DNA of 64,000 nucleotides from DYRG01 sp041161065 (GTDB lineage Bacteria > Pseudomonadota > Gammaproteobacteria > Beggiatoales > Beggiatoaceae). This document shows, piece by piece, positions 24,358 through 31,474 of the stretch. Under the pieces are notes generated by a model. The model searched no databases. It had not been told where the DNA came from and saw only the letters and a program-made list of their open reading frames with translations. The DNA lies in assembly GCA_041161065.1 (NCBI GenBank), contig JBEAVE010000020.1, positions 1-64,000 on the forward strand, in the 5' to 3' direction. The position numbers and the translations under genes are program-made. Within the stretch, counting starts at the first letter, position 1. Each line of letters begins with the position of its first letter.

Positions 24358-25788
24358 ATGCCGTTAAAACGGACAAAGATTGTCGCAACCTTGGGACCGG
24401 CAACCGACGATCCTAAAATGTTGGACGCGATGATTCGGGCGGGTTTAGATGTGGTGCGGCTGAATTTTTCACACGGGAGTTTTGAGGAGCATTGTCGGCG
24501 CGCTGAATTGGTGCGTGAACAGGCGCGGTTGAATGGGCGGCAAATCGGAATTATCGTGGATTTACAAGGACCTAAAATCCGAACCGGACGCTTTTTAACC
24601 GGCAAAATTACCTTAACCGATGGCGATTTGTTCACCATTGATCCGTCGTATCCGTTGTTGGAAGGCACGCAAACGATGGTCGGCACAACCTATCAAACCC
24701 TGCCGCAAGATGTGAAAGCCGATGATATTTTATTATTAGATGATGGGCGTATCGTCTTGAAAGTCTTAGAAATTCAAAACACCCAAGTGCAATGTAAAGT
24801 CGTGAACGGCGGCGTGTTGTCGAACAATAAAGGGATTAATCGAAAGGGGGGAGGATTGTCGGCGGCGGCACTAACCGATAAAGATCGGGAAGATATTTTG
24901 TCGGCGGCAGAAATTTCCGCAGATTATGTGGCGGTATCGTTTCCGCGCGCCGCGACCGATATTGAGGAAGCCCGTGATTTATTGCGCAAAGCGGGTGGAA
25001 AAGGCGGCATTATCGCCAAAATCGAGCGCGCCGAAGCCATGTTAGTGTTAGATGAGATTATCGCGGCTTCTGATGCGGTGATGATCGCGCGGGGGGATTT
25101 GGGGGTCGAAATTGGCGATGAAGCGTTGCCGCCCGCCCAAAAAAATATCATTCAACGGGCTTGTCGTTTGAAACGTCCGGTCATCACCGCGACCCAAATG
25201 ATGGAATCGATGATCGAAAATCCCATTCCCACGCGCGCGGAAGTGTTTGATGTGGCGAATGCGGTGCTTGACGGCACGGACGCGGTGATGTTGTCCGCCG
25301 AAACCGCCACCGGAAAATATCCCGACAAAGCGATCGAATCGATGGCGCGCATCTGCATCGGCGCAGAACAGCAAATCTCCTCACAAGCGATTATCAACGG
25401 ATTGGCGACGGACTTTTTGCACATCGATGAGGCGATTGCGATGTCGACAATGTACGCGGCGAACCATTTGCACGTCAAAGCGATTGCGGCATTGACCGAA
25501 TCGGGATCGACCCCGTTGTGGATGTCGCGCAGTCGGTCGGGCATTCCGATTTACGCGCTGAGCCGAAATATCGAAACCCGCCGCAAAATTACCTTGTATC
25601 GAGGGGTTTATCCCGTCAGTTTTGACGTGTTGCGCAGCGTCACGCAGCAAGAAGCCGATCAGCAAATCTTCGAAGAACTCAAACGTCAAGGCGCGGTCAA
25701 ACTCGGCGACTTAATCATCATCACGCGCGGCGACATCGCAGGACAAGGCGGCGGCACAAACTCCATGCGCATCGTCAAAGTCACCTAA
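24358..25788 (+). CDS. pyk: Pyruvate kinase
   Basis: 476 residues; converts phosphoenolpyruvate and ADP to pyruvate and ATP. Key motifs are RTKIVATLGPATDD at the start, VRLNFSHGS, the catalytic IIAKIERAEAM, MIARGDLGVEIG, and RPVITATQMMESMIENP followed by TRAEVFDVANAVLDGTDAVM. The C-terminal allosteric domain is complete. The gene is notably richer in GC than its neighbours. A weak hairpin (25865-25892) lies beyond the stop. Confidence 0.97.
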   Translation: MPLKRTKIVATLGPATDDPKMLDAMIRAGLDVVRLNFSHGSFEEHCRRAELVREQARLNGRQIGIIVDLQGPKIRTGRFLTGKITLTDGDLFTIDPSYPLLEGTQTMVGTTYQTLPQDVKADDILLLDDGRIVLKVLEIQNTQVQCKVVNGGVLSNNKGINRKGGGLSAAALTDKDREDILSAAEISADYVAVSFPRAATDIEEARDLLRKAGGKGGIIAKIERAEAMLVLDEIIAASDAVMIARGDLGVEIGDEALPPAQKNIIQRACRLKRPVITATQMMESMIENPIPTRAEVFDVANAVLDGTDAVMLSAETATGKYPDKAIESMARICIGAEQQISSQAIINGLATDFLHIDEAIAMSTMYAANHLHVKAIAALTESGSTPLWMSRSRSGIPIYALSRNIETRRKITLYRGVYPVSFDVLRSVTQQEADQQIFEELKRQGAVKLGDLIIITRGDIAGQGGGTNSMRIVKVT

Positions 25789-25864
25789 AAACAAACGGTT
25801 ATGCTGCGCTTCACCCGTTTATAGGGATCGCGCTGTAATGTTTCCAATAACGTTTAGTTATGCG

Positions 25865-25892
25865 AATATGGCTAGAAATCCCTAACCATATT
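25865..25892. terminator. Possible bidirectional terminator hairpin
   Basis: AATATGGCTAG at 25865-25875 pairs with CTAACCATATT at 25882-25892 (10 of 11, the other a G-T pair) around a 6-base loop. It lies between the convergent pyk and PLA2-like genes. There is no strong T tract on either side, so termination is only likely from context. Confidence 0.4.
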
Positions 25893-25919
25893 TGTGTGGT
25901 GAATGGAAGTTTAAAGCGG

Positions 25920-26300
25920 TTAAAAGCGTCCAAATCCCCACGAAAAAGACCGTTTAAATGCTTCGTTTCCTCCGATTCTTACGCCGAAAAACATGGTTTC
26001 TGCCATTTTTGTTGAATGAAGCAATTTTGCAACATCAATCATCAATTCCGCATCAGCAATTAACCTTTCTACCTCTTCATGAGGATAACCCGCCCAATAT
26101 TTCAAATCATGGAGAAAACATGCGGGATAAATGTCCACGCCTTTCCATTCATTAAACCAATAGGTACAACCATCGCTTTTGAACGGTCGCGGCGGCGGGT
26201 CTTGTTCTATTTTTTTCCATAATGCGGGTAAATTAAAATATGCGCAAATATCTTTTAATTTTTCGAGAGAAACTTCTTCATTTATTTTAGGTAATTCCAT
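25920..26300 (-). CDS. Phospholipase A2-like small protein
   Basis: 126 residues. The segment YPACFLHDLKYWAGY holds C61-xx-H64-D65-xx-Y68, the CxxHDxxY catalytic signature of phospholipase A2 folds, and a second acidic residue follows in AELMIDVAKLL. DGCTYWFNEWKGVD with C45 could supply the paired cysteine. No signal peptide is present, so it would be cytoplasmic or exported by another route. It overlaps by 14 bases the gene for a membrane protein upstream, indicating co-expression. Hydrolase activity is inferred from the motif only. Confidence 0.55.
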   Translation of the reverse strand: MELPKINEEVSLEKLKDICAYFNLPALWKKIEQDPPPRPFKSDGCTYWFNEWKGVDIYPACFLHDLKYWAGYPHEEVERLIADAELMIDVAKLLHSTKMAETMFFGVRIGGNEAFKRSFSWGFGRF

Positions 26301-26511
26301 TTGATTTTCCTCTTTTTTTAGATTTGCGAGATCGACGACGAGGGGTAGGATTTTCTTCTAGTTCATCAAACAATTCGTCACTGATTTCTTGATCAGGTTT
26401 GGGCGGCGGGGTTTTACCGAGAAAAAACTTCAAAACCACCGCAAATAAAACAGGCAATCCCACCAAAATAAACAGGGCGATTTCAGTTTCCCATTGGGTA
26501 TACGCTTCCAT
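26287..26511 (-). CDS. Small single-span membrane protein
   Basis: 74 residues from the ATG at 26511, chosen because AAGGAAAACCTAAA precedes it. It has one membrane helix (IALFILVGLPVLFAVVLKFFLG), then an acidic stretch (DQEISDELFDELEE) and a strongly basic tail (RRRSRKSKKRGK). No family is recognised. The stop lies within the start of the PLA2-like gene, so the two are translationally coupled. It may tether or regulate its partner at the membrane, which is conjecture. Confidence 0.6.
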   Translation of the reverse strand: MEAYTQWETEIALFILVGLPVLFAVVLKFFLGKTPPPKPDQEISDELFDELEENPTPRRRSRKSKKRGKSNGIT

Positions 26512-26638
26512 TTTAGGTTTTCCTTGTGAGTTTTTAGAGGATTTTAGCAAAAAAAAACCGCATTATTTTAGAAAATAGTTTCCCAAAATGTTATGATCAT
26601 TTCTAAAATTTTGGATTATTGTGAAGAGGGAGTTTTTT

Positions 26639-27181
26639 TTGGACGCGATTCATGGAACGACGATTTTGTTGGTGCGCCGCGATGATACGGTTGTGATTGG
26701 GGGCGACGGACAGGCGACGCTCGGCAATACCATCGTGAAAACCAATGTGCGCAAGGTGCGGCGTTTGTACAAAGATCGGATTATTGCGGGGTTTGCGGGA
26801 TCGACCGCCGATGCGTTCACGTTATTCGATCGCTTCGAGGCAAAACTTGAACAACATCAAGGACATCTCACCCGCAGCGCGGTCGAATTGGCAAAAGATT
26901 GGCGCATGGATCGAATGTTACGCCGTTTAGAAGCGATGCTGTTAGTTGCCGACAAAACTTGTTCGCTTTTAATTTCTGGAACAGGCGATGTCATCGAACC
27001 CGAAATCCCTATTGCTTCAATCGGTTCGGGGAGTATGTTTGCCCAATCTGCCGCCCGCGCCTTATTAGAAAATACCCATTTATCCGCCAAAGAAATTGTT
27101 GAGAAAAGTTTGAACATCGCCGCCGATATTTGCATTTATACCAATCACAATTTCACCATCGAAACATTGGATATTTCATGA
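26639..27181 (+). CDS. hslV: ATP-dependent protease peptidase subunit HslV
   Basis: 180 residues from the TTG at 26639. This start leaves a six-residue propeptide (MDAIHG) before the catalytic threonine of TTILLVRRDD, exactly as in other HslV proteins. GAGGGAG at 26625-26631 is well placed as its ribosome site; the GTG at 26621 would add six unlikely residues. GGDGQATLGN and VRKVRRLY are family motifs. HslV forms the peptidase core of HslUV, degrading unfolded proteins. Unusually, a small gene separates it from hslU. Confidence 0.95.
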   Translation: MDAIHGTTILLVRRDDTVVIGGDGQATLGNTIVKTNVRKVRRLYKDRIIAGFAGSTADAFTLFDRFEAKLEQHQGHLTRSAVELAKDWRMDRMLRRLEAMLLVADKTCSLLISGTGDVIEPEIPIASIGSGSMFAQSAARALLENTHLSAKEIVEKSLNIAADICIYTNHNFTIETLDIS

Positions 27182-27381
27182 ACACCGTCATGCAAATAAA
27201 TCTCACGCCTGAGCAAATTATCAATGCAATTAAAGCATTAGATGAAGTCGAACAACAAGATTTCATTGAGGATTTATTAGCAGCAATTAGCCCAGATTAT
27301 TTAGCAAGCATTAGAGAAGCACGCGAAGATTATCGTGAAGGACGGGTTTATTCTCACGAAGAAGTATTTTGTAACGTGTAA
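27178..27381 (+). CDS. Antitoxin-like small protein between hslV and hslU
   Basis: 67 residues starting at the ATG that overlaps the hslV stop (ATGA). MNTVMQINLTPEQIINAIKAL is followed by EQQDFIEDLLAAIS and IREAREDYREGRVYSHEEVF. The last motif is the usual C-terminal tail of small addiction-module antitoxins (RelB/ParD or TIGR02574-like). No toxin gene is adjacent. Translation is coupled to hslV, and hslU follows after 32 bases. It could be an orphan antitoxin or a substrate/regulator of the HslUV protease, which degrades some antitoxins. Confidence 0.65.
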   Translation: MNTVMQINLTPEQIINAIKALDEVEQQDFIEDLLAAISPDYLASIREAREDYREGRVYSHEEVFCNV

Positions 27382-27413
27382 CTTTTTGTAAATTAACGAG
27401 ATTTTAGTGGATT

Positions 27414-28745
27414 ATGAGCCAAATGACACCCCGCGAAATAGTGAGCGAATTAGATAAACATATTGTTGGTCAAGCCCAAGCGAAACGGGCGGTGGCGATT
27501 GCGTTGAGAAACCGTTGGCGCAGAATGCAGGTCGATCCCGCGCTGCGCAACGAAATTACCCCCAAAAATATTCTCATGATTGGTCCGACCGGCGTGGGCA
27601 AAACCGAAATCGCGCGCCGGTTGGCGAAATTAGCGAAAGCCCCGTTCATCAAAATCGAAGCGACTAAATTTACCGAAGTCGGCTATGTTGGGCGCGATGT
27701 GGAGTCGATTATTCGAGATTTGGCGGACATCGCGATCAAAATGGTGCGCGAAGAAGCCATGGCTGAAGTCACCGAACAAGCCGCCGCCGCCGCCGAAGAA
27801 CGGGTTTTAGATGCGCTGCTGCCCAAACGAAGCGACGACGACGAAACCTCCACGCCCACCTCGACCCGCACCCGCAATAAATTTCGCAAAATGCTCCGCG
27901 ACGGATCGCTCGATGATCGGGAAATCGAGGTCGAAGTCAGCGAATCGTCCCGCGTCGGCGTGGAAATTATCGGTCCGCAGGGCATGGAGGAAATGACCAA
28001 TCAACTCCAAAATATGCTCCAAAATATCACGGGCAATCGAACCCGCGCGCGCAAAATGAAAGTCAAAGAAGCCCTCAAAGTGTTGGCGGAAGAGGAAGCG
28101 GCGGATTTGGTCGATGATGATGACTTGAAAACGCGCGCCATCGAACGGGTTGAACAGCAAGGGATTGTTTTTCTTGATGAATTAGACAAAATTGCCAAGC
28201 GCGGCGATCACGGTAGTGGTGCAGATGTGTCCCGAGAAGGCGTGCAACGCGATTTATTGCCCTTGGTTGAAGGGTGCACGGTCAGCAGCAAATACGGCAC
28301 GATCAAAACCGATCACGTTTTATTTATCGCGTCGGGCGCGTTTCATTATGCGAAACCCTCTGATTTAATTCCCGAATTGCAAGGGCGACTGCCGATTCGC
28401 GTCGAATTGCACGCTTTGACCGTCGAGGATTTTGTGCGCATTTTGACCGAACCCGACGCATCATTAACCGAACAGTACGCCGCGTTAATGGCAACCGAAG
28501 AGGTGAATTTGCGTTATACCGATGGGGCGATTCAACGCATTGCCGAAATGGCGTGGCAAGTCAATGAAAGAACTGAAAATATTGGCGCGCGCCGTTTGCA
28601 CACGGTGATGGAATGTTTGCTGGAAAATATTTCATTCGAAGCCCCCAATCGGGCGGGCGATACCGTCGAAATTGATGTGGATTATGTCGATAAATATTTG
28701 AGCGACTTGGTAAAAAATGAAGATTTAAGTCGTTATATCCTGTGA
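27414..28745 (+). CDS. hslU: HslUV protease ATPase subunit HslU
   Basis: 443 residues, a Clp/AAA+ unfoldase that feeds HslV. Motifs: TPREIVSELDKHIVGQAQAK, Walker A GPTGVGKTEIARRLAKLA, pore loop GYVGRD, Walker B IVFLDELDKIA, EGVQRDLLPLVEG, sensor 1 FIASGAFHYAKPSDLIPE and sensor 2 GARRLHTVME. The I domain between the Walker motifs is complete. The C terminus LSRYIL, needed to activate HslV, is preserved. It overlaps the convergent PilZ gene by 21 bases. Confidence 0.97.
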   Translation: MSQMTPREIVSELDKHIVGQAQAKRAVAIALRNRWRRMQVDPALRNEITPKNILMIGPTGVGKTEIARRLAKLAKAPFIKIEATKFTEVGYVGRDVESIIRDLADIAIKMVREEAMAEVTEQAAAAAEERVLDALLPKRSDDDETSTPTSTRTRNKFRKMLRDGSLDDREIEVEVSESSRVGVEIIGPQGMEEMTNQLQNMLQNITGNRTRARKMKVKEALKVLAEEEAADLVDDDDLKTRAIERVEQQGIVFLDELDKIAKRGDHGSGADVSREGVQRDLLPLVEGCTVSSKYGTIKTDHVLFIASGAFHYAKPSDLIPELQGRLPIRVELHALTVEDFVRILTEPDASLTEQYAALMATEEVNLRYTDGAIQRIAEMAWQVNERTENIGARRLHTVMECLLENISFEAPNRAGDTVEIDVDYVDKYLSDLVKNEDLSRYIL

Positions 28746-29162
28746 TGGGTATTTAGGGCAAGCGTTCATGGGGGCGGTGGGGCGATCTGCCGCGCCCGCG
28801 AGTGCGTCTAGGTGTGCGATGACTTGGTCGAGCGTACTTTGGGTTTGCGGGGTCATTTCCATAAACATGAAGCCAATGCGGTAAAGTTCGGGGTGAATGG
28901 CGATCCAGCGGCTGCGGGCTGTCCACTCCAAACAACAGCCTTCGTGCCCTTCGTCGGGGCGCAAAATCAGCGCGGCGCGTAAATCTTCCACGCACACTTT
29001 CAGGGTGTATTTTTTGCCCACTTCCAAATATTTTTCGCTAAATAACATCAATCCCCCGTGATTTATATCGGCAATATATCCCAATAATTCAGAGGATTCT
29101 TTATCGTAGGCGGGTAAAAAAATCAACAATTCCCGCCGTTTAGAACGTCTGCGATCGATCAT
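28725..29162 (-). CDS. PilZ-domain protein (c-di-GMP receptor candidate)
   Basis: 145 residues, one PilZ domain. The c-di-GMP-binding RRRSKRRE (residues 4-11) and DINHGGL (31-37, in place of the usual D/NxSxxG with Ser replaced by His) are visible. The central WTARSRWIAIHPELYRIGFMFM strand region fits the barrel. The C-terminal tail is proline-rich and has no recognised domain. The substitution in DxSxxG may weaken ligand binding. Its 3' end overlaps hslU. Confidence 0.78.
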   Translation of the reverse strand: MIDRRRSKRRELLIFLPAYDKESSELLGYIADINHGGLMLFSEKYLEVGKKYTLKVCVEDLRAALILRPDEGHEGCCLEWTARSRWIAIHPELYRIGFMFMEMTPQTQSTLDQVIAHLDALAGAADRPTAPMNACPKYPSQDITT

Positions 29163-29389
29163 AAGAATGTCCTTTTTGATAGGCAGTTGCCCTTTAAAAC
29201 CATCATAAAATTAAATCTGTTTAGTATAAAGCATTGTTAAATGAATAGCTCTTTTTCGGTGTTTCTTGGGTTTGAAAAGCGTTGTTTTCTACGTTCCCAA
29301 ACGGGCTTAATCAATCCCAACTATCTTGAAAGTGGCGCAAATTTACCCCATTAGAAAGGCAATTTTCCTCAAAAAATAGGTTACGCAAC

Positions 29390-30250
29390 ATGGCTGATCA
29401 GGATTTTATAGTGGACGTTTCGCAAAATAATTTTGAAGAGAAAGTCTTAATCCAATCACAAACAGTGCCAGTTTTGGTGGATTTTTGGGCGGACTGGTGC
29501 GCGCCGTGCAAAATGTTGATGCCGATTGTGACGAAGTTAGCGGTTGAATTTCAAGGACAATTTACTCTCGCCAAAATCAACATCGACGAACAACCGGATT
29601 TGGCGCGGGATTTTGGGGTGCGCAGCGTGCCGACTTTAAAGTTGTTTTATCGGGGAGAAGTGGTCGACGAACTGCTCGGCGCGCAACCCGACAGCGTCAT
29701 CAAAGAAATGTTAGCGCGTTATTTGCCGCGTCCGTCCGATCCCTTTCGTCGCCAAGCCTTTGAATTAAATGCACAAAATCAGCACGAAGAAGCCCTCGCC
29801 GCGATTCATCAAGCCATCAGCGTTGATCCCGACCATTATCCTCTAAAATTAGATTTGGTGCAGTTATTGGTGAACGCGGGACATTACCAAGTTGCTGAAA
29901 AGACAATCAAAAATCTTCCTGCCGCCGCGCAAGCCGATGATAATTTACCCAAAATGTTAGCTCGCCTCGAATTTGGGAAAACGGCGGAAAATGCCCCTGA
30001 TTTAGATACTTTGCAACGCCAATTAGCTGAAAATGAAAACAATTTTTTAGCCCGTTATCAATTAAGCGCGCATCAAGTTTTAAAGGGCGAACTGCAAGCG
30101 GCGATGGATAATTTATTGATTATTTTACAAAAAGATCGTAAATTCCACGACGATGCCGCGCGAAAGGGCTTGTTGGGAATCTTTGCTTTATTGGGTCATG
30201 ATCCCCTTGTAAGCCAATATCGCGCTAAAATGTCACGATTACTCTATTAA
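29390..30250 (+). CDS. cnoX: Thioredoxin-TPR chaperedoxin (CnoX/YbbN family)
   Basis: 286 residues. The N-terminal thioredoxin domain has the active site WCAPC (C37 and C40) and the cis-Pro loop RSVPTLKLF. From about 115 on come TPR-like helices (RRQAFELNAQNQHEEALAAI and ARYQLSAHQVLKGELQAAM). This is the CnoX layout, a holdase that protects proteins from oxidative aggregation and hands them to GroEL. E. coli CnoX lacks one active-site Cys, whereas both are kept here, so redox activity is likely. A rhodanese gene follows after 12 bases. Confidence 0.88.
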   Translation: MADQDFIVDVSQNNFEEKVLIQSQTVPVLVDFWADWCAPCKMLMPIVTKLAVEFQGQFTLAKINIDEQPDLARDFGVRSVPTLKLFYRGEVVDELLGAQPDSVIKEMLARYLPRPSDPFRRQAFELNAQNQHEEALAAIHQAISVDPDHYPLKLDLVQLLVNAGHYQVAEKTIKNLPAAAQADDNLPKMLARLEFGKTAENAPDLDTLQRQLAENENNFLARYQLSAHQVLKGELQAAMDNLLIILQKDRKFHDDAARKGLLGIFALLGHDPLVSQYRAKMSRLLY

Positions 30251-30262
30251 AAAGGTTTGATT

Positions 30263-30604
30263 ATGCTGGTCAAAGAAATTGAAGTATCTGAATTATCGGC
30301 GTTATTTGCGCACTCCCACGATTTTGAATTGATTGACGTGCGCACGCCCAATGAAATTATCGCGGGGATTATTCCGGGCACCACATTGGCGATGCCGCTG
30401 GTGACGTTGCCGATGCGCCTTGCGGAAATTCCCCGTGATAAACAGGTGGTTTTTTATTGCCGAAGTGGCGCGCGATCGGCGCAGGCTTGCCTGTTTCTTT
30501 CGCAACAACATGGTTTTCAAAACGTTTTTAATTTACGCGGCGGGATCATTACTTGGGCGCACAACGGCTTTTCTATCGTGTCTGGTCAAGATTTAATCTC
30601 ATAA
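30263..30604 (+). CDS. Single-domain rhodanese
   Basis: 113 residues, one rhodanese domain with the six-residue active loop C66-RSGARS and the typical ELIDVRTPNEI opening. It transfers sulfane sulfur to an acceptor such as cyanide, glutathione or a carrier protein. There is no signal peptide. The ATG at 30263 follows AAAAAGGTTTGATT. It is probably transcribed with the thioredoxin-TPR gene, linking thiol redox and sulfur handling. A terminator hairpin follows. Confidence 0.9.
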   Translation: MLVKEIEVSELSALFAHSHDFELIDVRTPNEIIAGIIPGTTLAMPLVTLPMRLAEIPRDKQVVFYCRSGARSAQACLFLSQQHGFQNVFNLRGGIITWAHNGFSIVSGQDLIS

Positions 30605-30613
30605 ATCCCAAAA

Positions 30614-30664
30614 AAAATCCCATTCTTTTCCTATCATTAAAGAAGAAGAACGGGATTTCATTTT
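30614..30664. terminator. Bidirectional terminator
   Basis: AAAATCCCATTCTT (30614-30627) pairs imperfectly with AAGAACGGGATTTC (30646-30659) and is flanked by an A tract on the left and TTTTT on the right. It separates the convergent rhodanese and tail-collar genes and would serve both strands. Confidence 0.7.
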
Positions 30665-30675
30665 TCGCATGAATT

Positions 30676-31275
30676 TTAATCGCGCGACGGATATATTCCA
30701 TTAGAAACAATACAATAGCGCATACCTAATTGAGGAGGAATAGTTGGAACAGGAGCACCCGCGCCGGTATTTCCAATTGCGTTATTATTGTTGATGGCGA
30801 TTTTTTTGTCGGTATTGGCTGGAGCGGTCGTCGCCACATTAGCCAAAACCGCATCGGGTGTCGTGGCATTCGTGGGATTTTGGCTTTGAACAACGGTTTG
30901 CGAATGATAATGCACGGGCAATTGAGGAACAGTTAACGTGATGGTTTCGAATCCGCGCGTTTCCCCAAGGTTCACGTTAGTTAATCCCCGACCTTGCCCA
31001 ACGCCCACCGGCACACGCCCCCGCAAATCTGGCAACCCAAAAGTGGTTCGTCCATCACCGCCATAAGTTGCGCCAAGTAGCGAGTAGAGGGCAGAATTTT
31101 GAGAAATACTGAGTTGTTGTCCATTGGCTTCAAAAGTCCCTCGCGGACAAAATGTGGCGGCGGTCAAACAAATCGACCCCAAATAGGAGTCAGGACCACA
31201 CGCTTGCACGGCAGAATTTCCTAACAAAGCCGCACCCGCCATCATCAAATACATTTTCTTGAGTTGAATTTTCAT
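30676..31275 (-). CDS. Secreted tail-collar-domain protein
   Basis: 199 residues from the ATG at 31275 (AAAGGAGTGC upstream). A signal peptide (to AVQA) precedes ACGPDSYLGSICLTAATFCPRG and then the phage tail-collar domain: ANGQQLSISQNSALYSLLG, YGGDGRTTFGLPDLRGRVPVG and PQLGMRYCIV. Tail-collar proteins without phage neighbours (microcystin-dependent-protein-like) occur in many free-living bacteria, usually several together. Here one copy is solitary and clearly exported. The role may be in surface attachment; nothing in the context identifies it. Confidence 0.85.
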   Translation of the reverse strand: MKIQLKKMYLMMAGAALLGNSAVQACGPDSYLGSICLTAATFCPRGTFEANGQQLSISQNSALYSLLGATYGGDGRTTFGLPDLRGRVPVGVGQGRGLTNVNLGETRGFETITLTVPQLPVHYHSQTVVQSQNPTNATTPDAVLANVATTAPANTDKKIAINNNNAIGNTGAGAPVPTIPPQLGMRYCIVSNGIYPSRD

Positions 31276-31474
31276 TTTTGCACTCCTTTGGCTGTAAAAA
31301 AACATTCAAAACGCTCGGGTATCTTAAATGGGTAACACCCGCCCGTATTTTACAAATGTTTATTAAAAAATACTATCTTTATAAATATCATATCTGACAT
31401 TGTACGCCACATTTTCATTAAAATTATAAGTTATAATGGAATTTACTTACTTTTAACAAAATGGAGAAAATCGC

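Noticed and set aside
26551..26638. CCAAAAT...ATTTTGG inverted repeat before hslV as a regulator site
   Set aside because: Seven-base arms with an 18-base spacer in AT-rich DNA are expected by chance; no heat-shock promoter consensus was found either.
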